A stretch of 64,000 bases of DNA, from contig MNCI01011532.1 of assembly GCA_015680685.1 (NCBI GenBank), positions 201,980 through 265,979 on the forward strand. Direction: 5' to 3'. Every line of letters begins with the position of its first letter. Positions within the stretch are counted from its first letter, which is position 1. A program made the position numbers and the translations under genes. This document shows, one piece after another, positions 45,828-58,444 of this stretch. The notes under the pieces were generated by a model that saw only the letters and a program-made list of their open reading frames with translations, was not told the origin of the DNA and searched no databases. The stretch comes from Gnetum montanum. Taxonomy: Eukaryota > Streptophyta > Gnetopsida > Gnetales > Gnetaceae.

Positions 45828-46700
45828 CCAAAGCCAAAGCTAACTGATTGATGAATTGCTTTAAGTTTTGTTAACCATCAGAAAACTAGTAGGCCAACCC
45901 TGACTCAAAATTAAGGTAGATGGATCCTTGCCTTAAGTGCAAATGTGATTTTCGCTGGGAAAGCCAAGTTGTAAGCATGTTGCTTCTAGAAATCGCAGCT
46001 CTACCCCATAACAACACTTCAAATTATTGATTGACGGCGTAAATGTTTAGTAAACCTAGCCATTGTAACGTGACATCTTAAGGCATTCTCTTGGCTAAGA
46101 ATCACCCAAAACAATGAGATCTGTTAAAAACCACAGAAATGTGATAGTGCAGAATTTTAAAAAATAAAATAAAATGGAAAAGCAGGTGTATTATTATAGA
46201 AATGATATTTTGTCACATTATATGTAAGCACATAACTATGGCATCGATGCAGATTCTTAATTGATCATTCAGCCATAAGGAAGCTCATTTTTTTGTTTAA
46301 CAAAGAAGCATAAAAATACGCATTTGAAGTGATCATCATCGAAAATAATGGGGTACATTCTTCTAGCTTTCACAATCTACAATTCTGCAAAATACTCCAG
46401 GTATTTCCATATTGTCCATGCATACTTCATTTTTTCATAATAACTGTTCTGGTTTCTTAGTAGATGAAATAATACTGATTTTTCCCATTGTTAATTTTTT
46501 TTTTTAAAATGACCATCGAGTTTCAACCATTTCTATTTGTTTGGGAATTTGAAGTTTCGAACAGTGTGATTGGTCGGATCTCGAATCAAAACTAATAAGA
46601 TAAGAGTCAGCTTCCTTGTGATCATAATCATGCTTCCTTTTATGTAAATGACGATAGGTATTATTGAAACTTAAACATTTCTGGATAGTAAATTATGTAT
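45828..46700 (+). repeat. Duplicated segment, copy 1 (partner 55790-56450)
   Basis: Same orientation as 55790-56450. Anchors: CCAAAGCCAAAGCTAACTGA / CCAAAGCCAAAGCTAATTGA, GACATCTTAAGGCATT in both, CAATCTACAATTCTGCAAA / CAATATACAATTCTGCAAA, and ATTGTCCATGCATACTTCAT / ACCGTCCATACATACATCAT. Confidence 0.75.
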
Positions 46701-49271
46701 TACCCTGTAACGTATAGATAAATGCAAATGCACGTTTATTAAAAAAATAGTGAAAAATTAAAACTGATTTAATCTAACCTGAATATAAAAAATATATTGA
46801 ACATATTTTACTATAACTTAAGAGCGTCTAAGATATAATAAATAAATATTAAAAACACATTGAATATATCTGGCTAAAACTTAGAAAGTGCAACTTGAAT
46901 ACAGCAACGAAATTAGTTTTCTTGATAGTTTTGTTAGGTGTTAGTTTTGGTGGAGGAGAAATTAATTACCAATTGGTTGAGCTTTGAGCTTTGTGATATA
47001 AATTAAATAATTGCTCTAGTAGCCTCTGCACCAATACAACCTTTTCATAAAAATTTGAACTTATGATCAAACCAAAATTTGTGTTTTCTTCCTAATCCAT
47101 TTCATTGTGATGTCGAAATTAAGAAATTATTTTAGGTATGTATAGTTTAGGTAATTGCCAACACAAAATTTAAGCCCTAATAACTATCATGCCAATGATT
47201 ATTTAATACTAATTTTGATCTTAGATTATATATTTTGAAGATACATATATGCTTTCTTAAGCATGATTTAGGTTTTTTTTTAAATTCTTAAGAAATCTAT
47301 TCAATCTAACATCCTAAATCATAGATGGGGAATTTTGCAAGAGTTCCTATATATTATATTAATTGCTTTTTACTGAATAGTTATAGAGAATCAAAGCTCT
47401 TATTTGCTAAAGAATATTAATGAAGTAGTTTTTTTTATTAATGCTTGAACTATTGATCCTTCTCATGATAGAGATTTATATTAATGAATAAAAATCTATG
47501 ATAATGGTTACTAATCTTATCATAATATATTTTCATTCAAATTTTTGTTACCAAAGATATAAAGTTTTATTTTGTAGCTAAATTATGTAACTTAAAAATA
47601 TAATATTTATAGTTTGTTATTCATACTTGTTGCATTAGGTAATACTTCATAATACAATGTGACTTAGATATATAAGGTTATTTATACATAAGCATGTAAT
47701 GTTAATTTGTGAGAAATGGTTAGTTTTATGTTTTATGGATCATTTGATTTTTATAAATTTCAGCAACAAATTGTTATCCTTCTTGGTCCCATTAAGCATA
47801 AAAAATCTATTTTTATACTATTTGATTCTCACAAACATTACTAGAACCCTAAACTAGAATTGGTATTAAAAAGGAAGTAGAAATACTTACATTCATCATG
47901 ACAGATATTTTACCAAAGAAAAATAGATCAAGTCAATATCAATGACAAGAAATAGCATAGAAAATAAAGAGACAAGATTTTACAAATGGTTTTACTTATT
48001 AAGAAGTGTTATTCAATCTTCATGTACCATCTATATAGCAACTAATGCTAAACCAATTCAAGAAGAAAACTATCTTTCCTATTATTCAAATTGTCTATCT
48101 TAATAACTCATCCTAATTATATCATATAGAGGAACTGATGATGATGAATAGTCCAACTTGACTTCATGTTATAGGTATATGCTATTTAATAGAAATTTTG
48201 ACTCCAGTCTAACATTGAATATGCCTATTAGTTAAATTACCAATTGTATACACCTCAGGATTAAATTTGTGGTATTATAAGTAGATGTATTTTATCAATG
48301 TGCTCATAACTAACTTAATTGTTCATGTTAGCCTATGAATTTGCTAACTCTAATTCTTATGTTTATACCAAAGATTCATAACCTATGAACTAAACTTGAT
48401 AATTTTCAAGCTTGTTACTCTTAGATGGCTAAAACTCTACAAATGAGTTGAACTTGTATATCATTTAAGACTTAGAGAACTTACTAACTAGAAAGGTTAT
48501 GGAGACTATCTAGACTATCTATGTGGTATTTAATGTTATGTTAATCCACTCTTACCATCCCCTTAGAAAGTCCAATGTATGCATTTATAATCAAATGTAA
48601 TGCAAGTTAGAAAGTCCAATGTAATGCAAGTTAAAATAAAATCCATACTTAAGAACCAAAGAATTTCACAAAAAAAAACTATTAAATTCTAAGGAAAATC
48701 ATTTATAATCAAATTTAATTTTCTCCACAATCTACTATTTTTCGTAACTTTTTGCTCTTTAACTTCTTAGTTTCACAATAGGGTTTTGGGCTAGTTCATT
48801 GGCCAAAATGAGAAAGACAAAGATTTTTTTAAAACAATAATTTTATCTATAGTACTAGAATAAATTAGATCATTGTTAGCACTCATTGAAAGTGATAATA
48901 ATGTGTATCATTTTTTCCTTTCATCAAAGCATTATATCTAATGAAGATCAATGCAACAATCTAGCATATATAATCTGAATATAATATTTGTTACAAAATA
49001 TTCTTCCTTTATATGTTATGTTTAATGCTTTGTTAATACTCTTCTATCCTTTCATATATTAAATAAATAGGTAATACAATGTGATATTTCTTTTCTATGT
49101 GAGAATTTAAATATTGTAACTTTTATAATATTACTTTTAAGTGTAAAGTGGAATGGTTGCTTGGTTCTTCATCCTTATATTGTAAAGAAAAAGGACTCAC
49201 AATTTTAGGGTATACTTTCATGTATTGCTTCTAATTCTAAAACTTAATGTGAATATGTGTTATATTGTTAT
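46701..49271. other. AT-rich sequence, no gene seen
   Basis: No recognisable coding domain, LTR or RNA gene on either strand. A short direct repeat (AGAAAGTCCAATGTA, near 48567 and 48608) is the only local structure noted. Confidence 0.4.
49267..49271. repeat. Target-site duplication, left (GTTAT)
   Basis: Identical to 54435-54439 on the other side of the element. Confidence 0.85.
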
Positions 49272-49823
49272 TGTAACAATGTTGTTCCAACATTGTCTAG
49301 CACCCCAAGGAATTCACTTAGATCAAATGGATCTGGGGTGGAAAACCTAGGGAACACACCTCTAAACAAGCAAGCAACCCTTGGAAGGGAGCAAGCAACA
49401 CAATAGCTTCTTAGAAAGAGAATACACCTTAGGGAGAACCTCTAAACTCCAAATGAGGACTTAGCAAACAAGTACACAAGCAACCCTATAGACATCATCA
49501 ATGGAAGGGGTTACAATGCATCTACAAGGGGCGCCTCATCCCTAGACCCCTCAAGATCTGGTACAAGGTTTGACAAAGCACCACACTAGAACTATCCAAT
49601 CTTGGCTACCTACATATCTGTGATAATCATAGAATCATGGCCATGTAGTTCTTCATTTGAGGGTAGTATGAAGAGGACTTAGAAAAGGATTCAACAAGAG
49701 GGAGTCTTACCCAGATGGATTTTCTAACACTTAAGTGTCAATCAAGGGCACATCAAAGTGTTCCATGGTCCTCGAACCATGGGGAGAAACCAAGAGAACC
49801 TCTATCCTAGGACCTCTCTCACA
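49272..49823 (-). mobile_element. 3' LTR of the LARD-like element
   Basis: Minus strand starts TGTGAGAGAGG at 49823 and ends TTACA at 49272. Aligns end to end with 53862-54434. Confidence 0.85.
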
Positions 49824-49824
49824 A

Positions 49825-49835
49825 TCCTCCCCTAC
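49825..49835 (-). promoter_or_regulatory. Polypurine tract of the LARD-like element
   Basis: Minus-strand GTAGGGGAGGA one base before the 3' LTR start. Confidence 0.7.
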
Positions 49836-52800
49836 ACAAATGAAGCAATGTCCTTAGAATGGATCATAGGATAACTTCAAGAATATACTTCAAGTATGGG
49901 TTTGAAGCTTTGTAAACTCTAAGGAGTCTCTCAACTTAATTGATGCTAGGCTTAAAGGAAGGTACCAACCCCAACACCTAATATGTCCTTTCATCCAAGA
50001 CCTTACATGAAATGCAAAGGGCACTTGGAGGAACCCAAAAACTTTCCCTACTCTGTGACAAGAGAGATAAGTCCAATCCAAAGGGCCAACATCTCTAAGG
50101 CATTTCCTAGATCCATTCCTTATTAGGTCTAGAGACTTGCCTTCCTACATAGACCCATACCTATGGAAGAGGATGTCTCTTCTTCCACAAGTCCAGCTAC
50201 ATTCCATCCTAAATGGCTTCTCTACATCCATTGATTACCTTCTTTTTTGTCATCAATTTTGAAGGCTCACCAAGATCACTTTCAGTCCCTGGTGATGGAC
50301 TTGGGAAACTGTAATCAGGAGAGAACATGCTCCAATAGAGCCATGTCTCCACAAGAAATGCAAGCCTAGAACCCCAGGTTCTACTTTTAGCATCAAGACC
50401 CATGGGATCTCACTAGTCTAGCCATCTATATATTAGATCACCATGTATATACCATCCACATTCTTTTGCTTTTCCACATCAACATCTATTTAAGCTAGTA
50501 GGAAGGGAGTTGAAAATGATCTTCCTTCGAAACAAGGTACAGAGGAAAATCTCTTGAATTTGACATTCTCGTTTGTAGATGCACTAGCACCGTAATCCAA
50601 GTTTCATCATCCAACACTATACTTTGCATTTGTAGCAAAAGATAAGATCCAAAATTTTCTTGGAAAACATCTCCAAGATGTGAGCCTCAAATCAACATTG
50701 TTCATCAATGGCATCCTTTTGATCTTGTCTAGCATTGAGATCACTAGCTCAAATACTTAAACATGTGGAGGATAGGTTGGAGAGCCAACCCCAAGAAAAC
50801 TACCTCCACATGGTCTGAGACAACTACTATATCTTGTTTATGGGAAAGGATCAGTTGCATTTGCATCCTATAGCCTATCCTTCCAACTTCAAGCGGTGGA
50901 ACAAGCACCATTTTTTGAATGCTTAGTTTAAGAAAGCATGCAGAATCATCTCCAAGGACAACTACTATCATGAATTTCCTAAGGAACATCTAGGTTTCAA
51001 AATCTAAACTTTCCTACCATGACAAGAATAACCACAACTCACGATCAACACCTTTCATTGGATTAATTAACCAAATGAGAAGATCCTCATTGTGAGGTTC
51101 CTTCCACAAACAAGGACATTAACCCAACTGCACCATAGCCATGATACATGCCCAAATAGTCCACATAGCCAACACAACCATATTGCCAAATTGCTACCAG
51201 TTGAGGGAAGACATAAATTCACAAGGCTTACCCACATTTGATTTTACCTTAAAGCTCAACTCAAAAAGCCTAAGAGTTCATCCCCCAAAATTTCATAGAG
51301 AGGGGTTTCATTTCATCATTGAAGGACATACCATCATGGCATGCTAGGATCACCAGGAACACAAAGCATCAGTTTAGAAGCACCTCAAGCAAGAACATGC
51401 CCTAGCCTTGTTATTACAACATCGTTTACAAAAATATGATTGGCCATAGAGCTTCCAAAGAATCTCATATCAAGGAACAAAGGCCACATTCAAAAGATAA
51501 AGAGAAGGTGCTTTAAGAGTAAGCATAGGAAGATATTGTACATCAAGTCTAGCCTTGTCATAGGGTGTGGCATAGGCCTACAATAAAGGGACAATTGATT
51601 CACATATGGAAACAACATCTAGTACTTCTGTGTGCATGATTTGTTAAAACTAAATACATCACAACATTACATTACAATCTTACATACCCAAGGGTAGGAA
51701 TACATTTGGTAAACATAATACATGACATTCAGGAATGCTACCCAAGCCTAGTAGGCTATAGGAAAAACTAACCAAGCCCATCCTAAGTTGAAGGGTTTAG
51801 GCCATCAGAAGCAACACCAAAGCTATATCATGTTATTATGAGAAAAAATTATCTCTATCTCTGCATGTACATAAGCAACTGTTGCACTACATCCACTGCA
51901 AGACTATCATAAAAAGAAAACAAGCTAGGACATGAATACACTAATCAAACAATGTAGAACGCCATCTATGAATCCACCACTAGCCACAATGGGACCTCAA
52001 GGCATTGGCCACTCTTGGGCCATCAATATCTAGCATGGCCAAGAATACTATCCTATGCCATTTTCTAACCAAATATTTGTAGGGTCTAGGATAGAGCATC
52101 ATTCTTTGTTAGTGCCCACCTAGCACTAAGAGGTAAACAAATCATGATGTACCTGTTGCTCCACCATAGCAAGGGTACCAATAAATCCACAACCTAATGT
52201 AGGGATTCCAAGACCATGTAATCAATTCATGAAGGCCTTAAGAGCACATAGTTTCCCCATAGACATAGTGCTCACAAAATCAACTGTGGTCACAACTAGC
52301 CACATCTTTATACCTATGTTTTTTGTAAGGCTGAGACAAAAGCTCAAAAATAGAGGAGTTAGTAGGAACATAATTAACACATCAACCTCATATACAAACA
52401 TCAAGCATGATCACATAATAAAGAAATATCAGTCTCACAACACCATAGATAGCAAAACCTCGATAACATGCATAAAGATCAATCATGCAAAACATGATGA
52501 ATCAATTAGATACACTCACATAAAAGAATTTATCATGAGGCACCCCAAGAGAGAGAACTGGAACACTCTCAAAATTCCAAAGATTCACATACAACACATG
52601 TTCCTAGCCACTGACATTGGTTCCCACAAGGATTAAAATTCTCAACAAATTTACAAGAGGCATGGGATCTTGAAAGTTATTATCTAAATTTGAAACATAA
52701 GGAGGGAGACCAAGGTCTAGCCAACATTAGATCTCAAGAAGGCTCCAATTCTAGCTTCAAAGAGCAATGGGAGGATGTGTCCACAAGGGAATACTTTCAT

Positions 52801-53846
52801 TAAAAGAGGTAAGATCTCAACAAGAACCATCAATAGGATGACTTTCTCTAGGAGGTCACTAAAGCAAAATGCCCAAAGAAATGTCATCAATCAAAGAAGT
52901 GATGCCACAAAGCCAAGGGCAACACAACTAGCTTAAATGAGAAAACACAACACCCGAAAAATCTACAACAAGAGCAACCATACCTGAAGCATAAGAGGTT
53001 ATCAAAATAAGGACCAGAATAATTTGGTCTTGGGGATGACACAAATGGCCTTAAAATGCATCTTTAACAATCCTAGCAACAAGTCATCACCCAACATATA
53101 GCATAAAGCCTTGTGTTACAAATGATAGACATGATGAGATAGATACACATGTAGAATTTGAAAATGTAGCCAAAAAGACATGCCTACACAATTAGACAAA
53201 CATGCAATCGCAAACACAAGCATATGAAGTCTACTGGCAATGGTCTTTATCAACCTAGAACAAGGCTCACCAGGAGAACATGTTTGAAGGCCCTCCATCC
53301 TAAGGTACTTGGGACCCACCATGTCCTAGTTTGTAATTCCCACACTCACTATATCCAAGGTAAGTGGGGTGGGGGGTGCAAGGATATTACATCCTAGACA
53401 GACTAAACAATGTCATCTTAATACATGTTATCTAGGTGGAGATCAAGGTGGAGACTAGGTTTAGTTCATCCCAAATGAACCACTAAAGACCAAAGATAAG
53501 AGCTTCTTGAGTAACAAAAATTTATAAGTTGCCAATATAACCCTCCTCTATCATATCAAAGTAAAACCACAACTAGTCCAACCACAAGTGAATTAGTGGA
53601 GGACAACACCACAATGCAATCATATATATCCTTTAGAAGAATAACATACATCAGTTGCTCACACCGTAGCATCAACCCCATAATGAAAAAGCTTTAGAGT
53701 CTTATCATAAGGCAACTCTTCGAAGAATACACAAGGATATGATCCTATATCACTAGGATATATATATATGGAAGGACCATAAATATAAAATTTTAACAGT
53801 ATAACATTGCCAAAGGGTACACACTTATCATAACATGATATAAAAA

Positions 53847-53859
53847 TGCTTTAATACCA
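53847..53859 (-). promoter_or_regulatory. Primer-binding site, tRNA-Met type
   Basis: Minus-strand TGGTATTAAAGCA, two bases after the LTR end. The usual form is TGGTATCAGAGCA; both differences are C-to-T or G-to-A. Confidence 0.75.
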
Positions 53860-53861
53860 CT

Positions 53862-54434
53862 TGTAATAACGTTTCCCTGATGTTGTCTAGCATCCTAAGG
53901 AATTCACTTAGATTGAATGGATCTGGGGTAGAAGACCTGGGCAATACGCCTCTAAACAAGCAAGCAATTCTTGGAAGGGAGCTAGTGGCACAACAACTTC
54001 TTAACAAGATAATACACCTCAAGGAGAACCTCTAAACCATGAATGAGAACTTAGCAAACAAGTACACAAGCAACCTTGTAGACATCATTGGTAGAAGGGG
54101 TGATGATGTATCTACAAGGGATGCCTCACCCCTAGACCCCTCATGATTTGGTACAAGGTTTGGCAAAGCACCACACTAGAACTATCCAATCCTAGCTACT
54201 TACATATTTGTGAGCACCACAAAATCAAGGCTATGTAGTTCTCCATATGAAGGTAGTATGAAGAGGACTTAGAAAGGGATGCACTCAGAGGGAATTTTCT
54301 ACTGGCTTGGTACTGCCAAGCTAGGATGGGTTTTCTAACACTTGAGTGCCACTCAAGAGCACATCAAAGTGTTCCATGGTCCTCGAACCATGGGAAGAGA
54401 CTAGGAGAACCTCCATCCTAGGACCTTTCTCATA
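53862..54434 (-). mobile_element. 5' LTR of the LARD-like element
   Basis: Ends TTATTACA two bases before the PBS. Its start reads TATGAGAAAGG (a TG-to-TA change). It carries a short insertion near 54295-54325 with hairpin CTTGGTACTGCCAAG, absent from the other LTR. Confidence 0.85.
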
Positions 54435-54439
54435 GTTAT
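54435..54439. repeat. Target-site duplication, right (GTTAT)
   Basis: Identical to 49267-49271. Confidence 0.85.
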
Positions 54440-54877
54440 GCTTATTTTTCCCCTTGACTTTCAAGAGCTAAATAGGGAAGGAGATTTGAAGAGAAGGAGT
54501 AAGGCTATCTCATAATGAATGCCCACTTATTTCTAATGGCCTGGGAAAGAATACTGACAGGAATAATGAATGCTTTGTTGCATTTTCCTCTCATTCAAAA
54601 AGCTTAAGATGTAAAAGGTACCTATGTTACATAATGAAGAATCAATTTTGTAGTTGTAATTACTTGTTAAATGGGTCATCTCAACAGATAAGTTGGTTTA
54701 CTGGTGTCATGGTGTTCCTAGTGTTACTCTTACAGCATAGGTTTGCAGTATGTCAAAACCTTTTGAAGACTGAATGATGTTTGAAGTAGTAATTTTAACA
54801 GGTTGTTATATAACATCGACAATCATAGATGTTTAAATTTTAACAGGTTTTTTAGCATTTTTACTTATCAAAATGGC
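54440..54877. other. Sequence between the LARD-like element and the exon-like stretch
   Basis: A plus-strand frame stays open from about 54490 to 54778 without an early ATG and ends in a hydrophobic run near 54700-54750. I recognise nothing in it. Before the LARD-like element inserted, it joined the DNA now ending at 49271. Confidence 0.3.
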
Positions 54878-55158
54878 AGGTATTTGATGAAGAAGGAGAT
54901 TTCAAGGAGGCAGTAATAGATATTGGAAAAGTGTGGAAAGAAGGCCTTTTACACGTTGTGAACATCTATCATGGTATAAGTAGCAACGTTTATCAATTTT
55001 TGTCTCTACAGCTTGACGGACGAGATGATGTATCTACACTGTGCAAAGAAATTTCAATAAAACCTGTAAAACTTGCATCTACTTTTATTACTTTCACTGA
55101 AATGCTTAATGATTGCAAAGCAGTGGAATCTAAATTGCAACGGAAAAAACTATCTTAA
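54878..55158 (+). CDS. Exon-like open stretch, unrecognised protein
   Basis: Preceded by AAAATGGCAG, a possible 3' splice site. The frame runs VFDEEGDFKEAVIDIGKVW, KEGLLHVVNIYHGIS, LQLDGRDDVSTLCKEISI, then TEMLNDCKAVESKL and KKLS before a TAA. The frame stays open after this single stop for about 60 more codons (to about 55345). Mixed acidic/basic, Leu-rich composition and balanced codons make it look like real protein sequence rather than decayed transposon, and it matches no retrotransposon domain I know. The first ATG is at 54931. A strong splice-acceptor-like TTTTTGTCTCTACAG lies inside it at 54997-55011, so the exon could begin there. It could be the last exon of a host gene, or a pseudogene fragment. 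No partner exon was identified. Confidence 0.3.
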
Positions 55159-55345
55159 AGCCGAATTCTGAAAATTCTGCATGAATCCCAACGATCCATC
55201 TCCATTTCCACTGTCAAAGATACATCTATTACTCAGTTCCTTGGCCATACAAAAGCGTACTTCGACCTCATCATAAAAACTGTAAAAACTGTAAAAAGGA
55301 AAGATCAGAGACATTTAGTGTACCTTTCACTCAATCTGTATTTTT

Positions 55346-55789
55346 GACAGATAAGTTTCTTTGGGTGTGAAGACCTGGTTTGTAATGCAGAAAACTAAGC
55401 TTCTTTGGAATCTGAATGAGCTGCTGCAATTTTGGGATTTTACCGCAGAGCAAAAGGGCCTTTTATTGAATCCATATTTTGTTTTCATTTCCAATTAAAA
55501 AATTGTTTTGAATAATTTCGTTTGGGCGGATTTTCTAATAGAATTGCAATGGTATCATATGAATGGACACATATAATGATTCAGATTGGCAACATGGATG
55601 TTATGTTATGTTATGGAGCTGGCAAGGGACCTACCCTGTGGCAAAACTGGCCCATGTTCATCACTGATGTCCCAGACGTGGTGAAAGTTTCCTAAAAATA
55701 CATTTTTTAAACCTTTTTAAGAACAATTTGAGAAAAAAAAAAAGAGTTTGAATTTTATTAGCAATTTGACTGAGTCTCTTTCAACTTTA
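55346..55789. other. Sequence after the exon-like stretch
   Basis: Moderately AT-rich, no open frame of note. It could be 3' untranslated sequence if 54878-55158 is an exon. Confidence 0.25.
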
Positions 55790-56450
55790 CCAAAGCCAAA
55801 GCTAATTGATTGTTATGTCCTTTAAGCTTTGTTAAACAACATAAGGCTAGTTAGCAAACACTAAATACATGATTAAGTGCATACTGATGCTTCAAAACTT
55901 CTGGTGCAGAATTATTTTTTGCTGAAACTAAAGCCGTAAGTATCTTGCTTCCAAGAATCCCAGTCTCAGGTCTACTACATAGCAGTACTACTTCACAACA
56001 TTGATTGACAGCGGAGATGTTTGGTAATCGCACCCAGTGTAAAATGACATCTTAAGGCATTGTGCCAGCTTATCACCAAGAAAATAGGATTTGCTGAAAA
56101 CAAAGCAGAAATCAGACAGTGCAGGCTTGACTTTTAATTGAAGATTATCATTCAGCCCTCAAGGAGGAAAATTTTTCGAAGGAAGAGAAAGAAAACAATT
56201 TGGTTTTGAGCATCTTTGCAAATTATGAGGTAGATGCGTGCTTCTTCCACAATATACAATTCTGCAAACGCAGCATTCAAATTAAAGGTATTGCCATACC
56301 GTCCATACATACATCATTTTTAAGAAAAAATGTTTTGGATTTTTAAAACTATGAAATAGTATTGTTTTTTGTTTTTATTTCATTATACAAATTTTGTTGC
56401 GATGAGGAGTTATCCTGCTTGGTAAGTGATTACCCTTTTACATAAATATA
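55790..56450 (+). repeat. Duplicated segment, copy 2 (partner 45828-46700)
   Basis: See 45828-46700 for anchors. It follows the exon-like stretch by about 600 bases, whereas no trace of that stretch is visible before copy 1. Confidence 0.75.
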
Positions 56451-56464
56451 TTTGCCAAACGGAA

Positions 56465-56486
56465 GATATATATATATATATATATA
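56465..56486. repeat. (TA)n microsatellite
   Basis: About eleven TA units. Confidence 0.9.
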
Positions 56487-56739
56487 AGTTAAGTTGCATA
56501 AGTTTCAGGGTATGCTTCGGTAAGAAACTTGGACCAGTTCTGAGTGTGCCTTAGTTCCAAACCACCAATATAATCTGTTTGCAGGGGGAATTATGGTACC
56601 CTTATCAACCTTAGCCTCCTTGAACAAAATGATAAAAAATTACAAAGCATAAAAAGGTCAATTTTCAGAGGTTCCAAAGTAGAATGGTAGAATAGCGGCA
56701 CTTACCATACTATCTGTTAAAGAACACCTAGTTATTAAA

Positions 56740-57010
56740 CAATAAATAAAAGATAAAATGCAGATACCAGAAGAATTGATCTTGGATGTATATAAAGAGA
56801 TGATTTAGATGTGCCCTTAGATTACCAGATTAAATTTGTTGCATTTACTCTGTATAAGCCATAGCTGCTGCAAAATCAGTTAATTATTGATGGAGGATTT
56901 GCTGTATCAAAAGTACTTTGTACGTGATTCAATGTTGGGTTCTTAAAACTGGGATGGACAAATTGAGTTTTAGCCATTCCTGCTCTAAAATTTAAAAAAT
57001 AGTAAGGAGG
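56740..57010 (+). repeat. Dispersed repeat, copy 2 (partner 22700-22990)
   Basis: Same orientation and length as 22700-22990, with the anchors given there. Confidence 0.7.
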
Positions 57011-57180
57011 TACCCAGATCAAAAGTTGTGATGTTACCTATTTATGTACCTTTGTTACACATATCATTCATTCCTTATCCATAGATGAGGGAGGTACTCA
57101 CATCAAAAGTGATGATGTTGGCTATAAGGTAGCTGCTCACATTGATTAGAAGTCATGGCCTTGGCTATATATGTACCCTT
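57007..57180 (+). repeat. Imperfect tandem duplication, about 85-bp period
   Basis: GGAGGTACCCAGATCAAAAG (57006) and GGAGGTACTCACATCAAAAG (57090) head the two units. A third, weaker unit starts near 57130 (GTAGCTGCTCACATTGATTAG). Confidence 0.6.
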
Positions 57181-57439
57181 ATTATATTCATAAGAAAGTA
57201 AGGCCACCAAATTCTTTAAGATCATGATTAAGTTAGCTTGGTATTTAGTCATACACCTAATCTTGTTAACAAGTTAGATTAATTTTCATATAGTTGGTAT
57301 AAAGCCATATAAAGATGAGGTATTAAAACCTTTAGTAAAAAATTATTTTTATTATATTCTTAAGTAAAACATTAAATAGTTTAGATTTAGTTTACAAGTA
57401 TTGAAATTAAAATTATTACAATAATATATATATAATAAA

Positions 57440-57670
57440 TTAATGTTGCCTTAGACAATAAATTAGGCTTCAGTGTGTGTTTGGATTGTAGTAGAACTTA
57501 GGAAGAACATGAAGGTATGATATGGTTGAGTCTTATAATTTTTTTTATGCATACTACTTGTTAGACTGTTAAAGAATCAATTAATCCATTTATATTTTAG
57601 ATTTATTCATATTTAGTTAACTATTGATATTAATCTATAATTATTTAGTTTAGTTATTTATAGTTAGATA
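57440..57670 (+). repeat. Dispersed repeat, second block (partner 26680-26900)
   Basis: See 26680-26900. Confidence 0.65.
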
Positions 57671-58444
57671 ACTTTTATGAACATCGCAAAAGTATAATAT
57701 TTCATTTAACATTGCTTTCAAGAAAACAGTGTAATGCATACAAAATTGGGCCTAAATGTCATGAGAAAATGAGATATGAAGGACATTTTGTGTAAGAAAG
57801 AAAGCCTTCTATTATTGATGTAATGGACTTCTTTTTATGATGCTTAACTATTATATTCAAGCTTCATAAACATAAATCTTAAGGCTTTTATATTTCCTCA
57901 TAGATATCAACACTTTGTTAAATTTTTGATGCCCTAACTCAAGCCCAATTTCAAGCTATGTTGTCATGCCAAGGATGCCTAATCAAATCCAAAATTAGAA
58001 GGCTAAATCATGCAAGTGAAATAGTCTTGCTCATTTAGCCTAATTGATATAGCATAGCTAGTACACCCTTTAGGTGGGTCCTTGGAGTAGGTAATGATAG
58101 TGACCATATTAGAATGAGTCTAGTAGTTACCCTAGGTACACTTAGAGGTTGAGGAGGAGGAGGTATAATAAGCACTTCAAACACTAAAGTGATTTATTTT
58201 TTTAATGAATGAAACTCTAAATCAAGATAAATTCCTTTTTACTATTCAATATTTAAGTCCAACATAACCTTAATACTAGTTTTAGTCTGCTCGTATCCAA
58301 TTCATGTCTAACACTCATAGGACTCTTTACACCTAGCTTATGATGCTCTTATACCCTAATTTATATTAGATAAGGATTATGCTTAAGTCATGCTCTAGTA
58401 GAGCTAAACCCATGGTCACATATTTTTCTTTGTTTTAAGACTAT
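57671..58444. other. AT-rich sequence, no gene seen
   Basis: No coding domain or repeat partner found. Confidence 0.4.

Larger units (their letters stand above)
49272..54434 (-). mobile_element. Complete non-autonomous LTR retrotransposon (LARD-like), 5163 bp, with target duplication
   Basis: Two direct LTRs (49272-49823 and 53862-54434) flank 4.0 kb. GTTAT lies immediately outside both ends (49267-49271 and 54435-54439), a perfect 5-bp target duplication. On the minus strand a tRNA-Met-type PBS (53859-53847) follows the upper LTR and a polypurine tract (49835-49825) precedes the lower one, fixing the orientation. The internal region has only short open frames (largest 135 codons, on the wrong strand), and I see no gag, protease, RT or integrase motif. 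This fits a large retrotransposon derivative mobilised by another element's proteins. LTR differences are about 15 percent by eye, so it is old. Confidence 0.85.

Noticed and set aside
52229-52636. 135-codon plus-strand frame inside the LARD-like element
   Set aside because: It is opposite to the element's orientation, has no domain I recognise and has a Thr/His/Ile-rich composition typical of chance frames in this DNA.
54490-54780. Open frame of about 95 codons ending in a hydrophobic run
   Set aside because: No start codon near its head, no splice context and no recognisable motif. Kept only as a note in the regional description.
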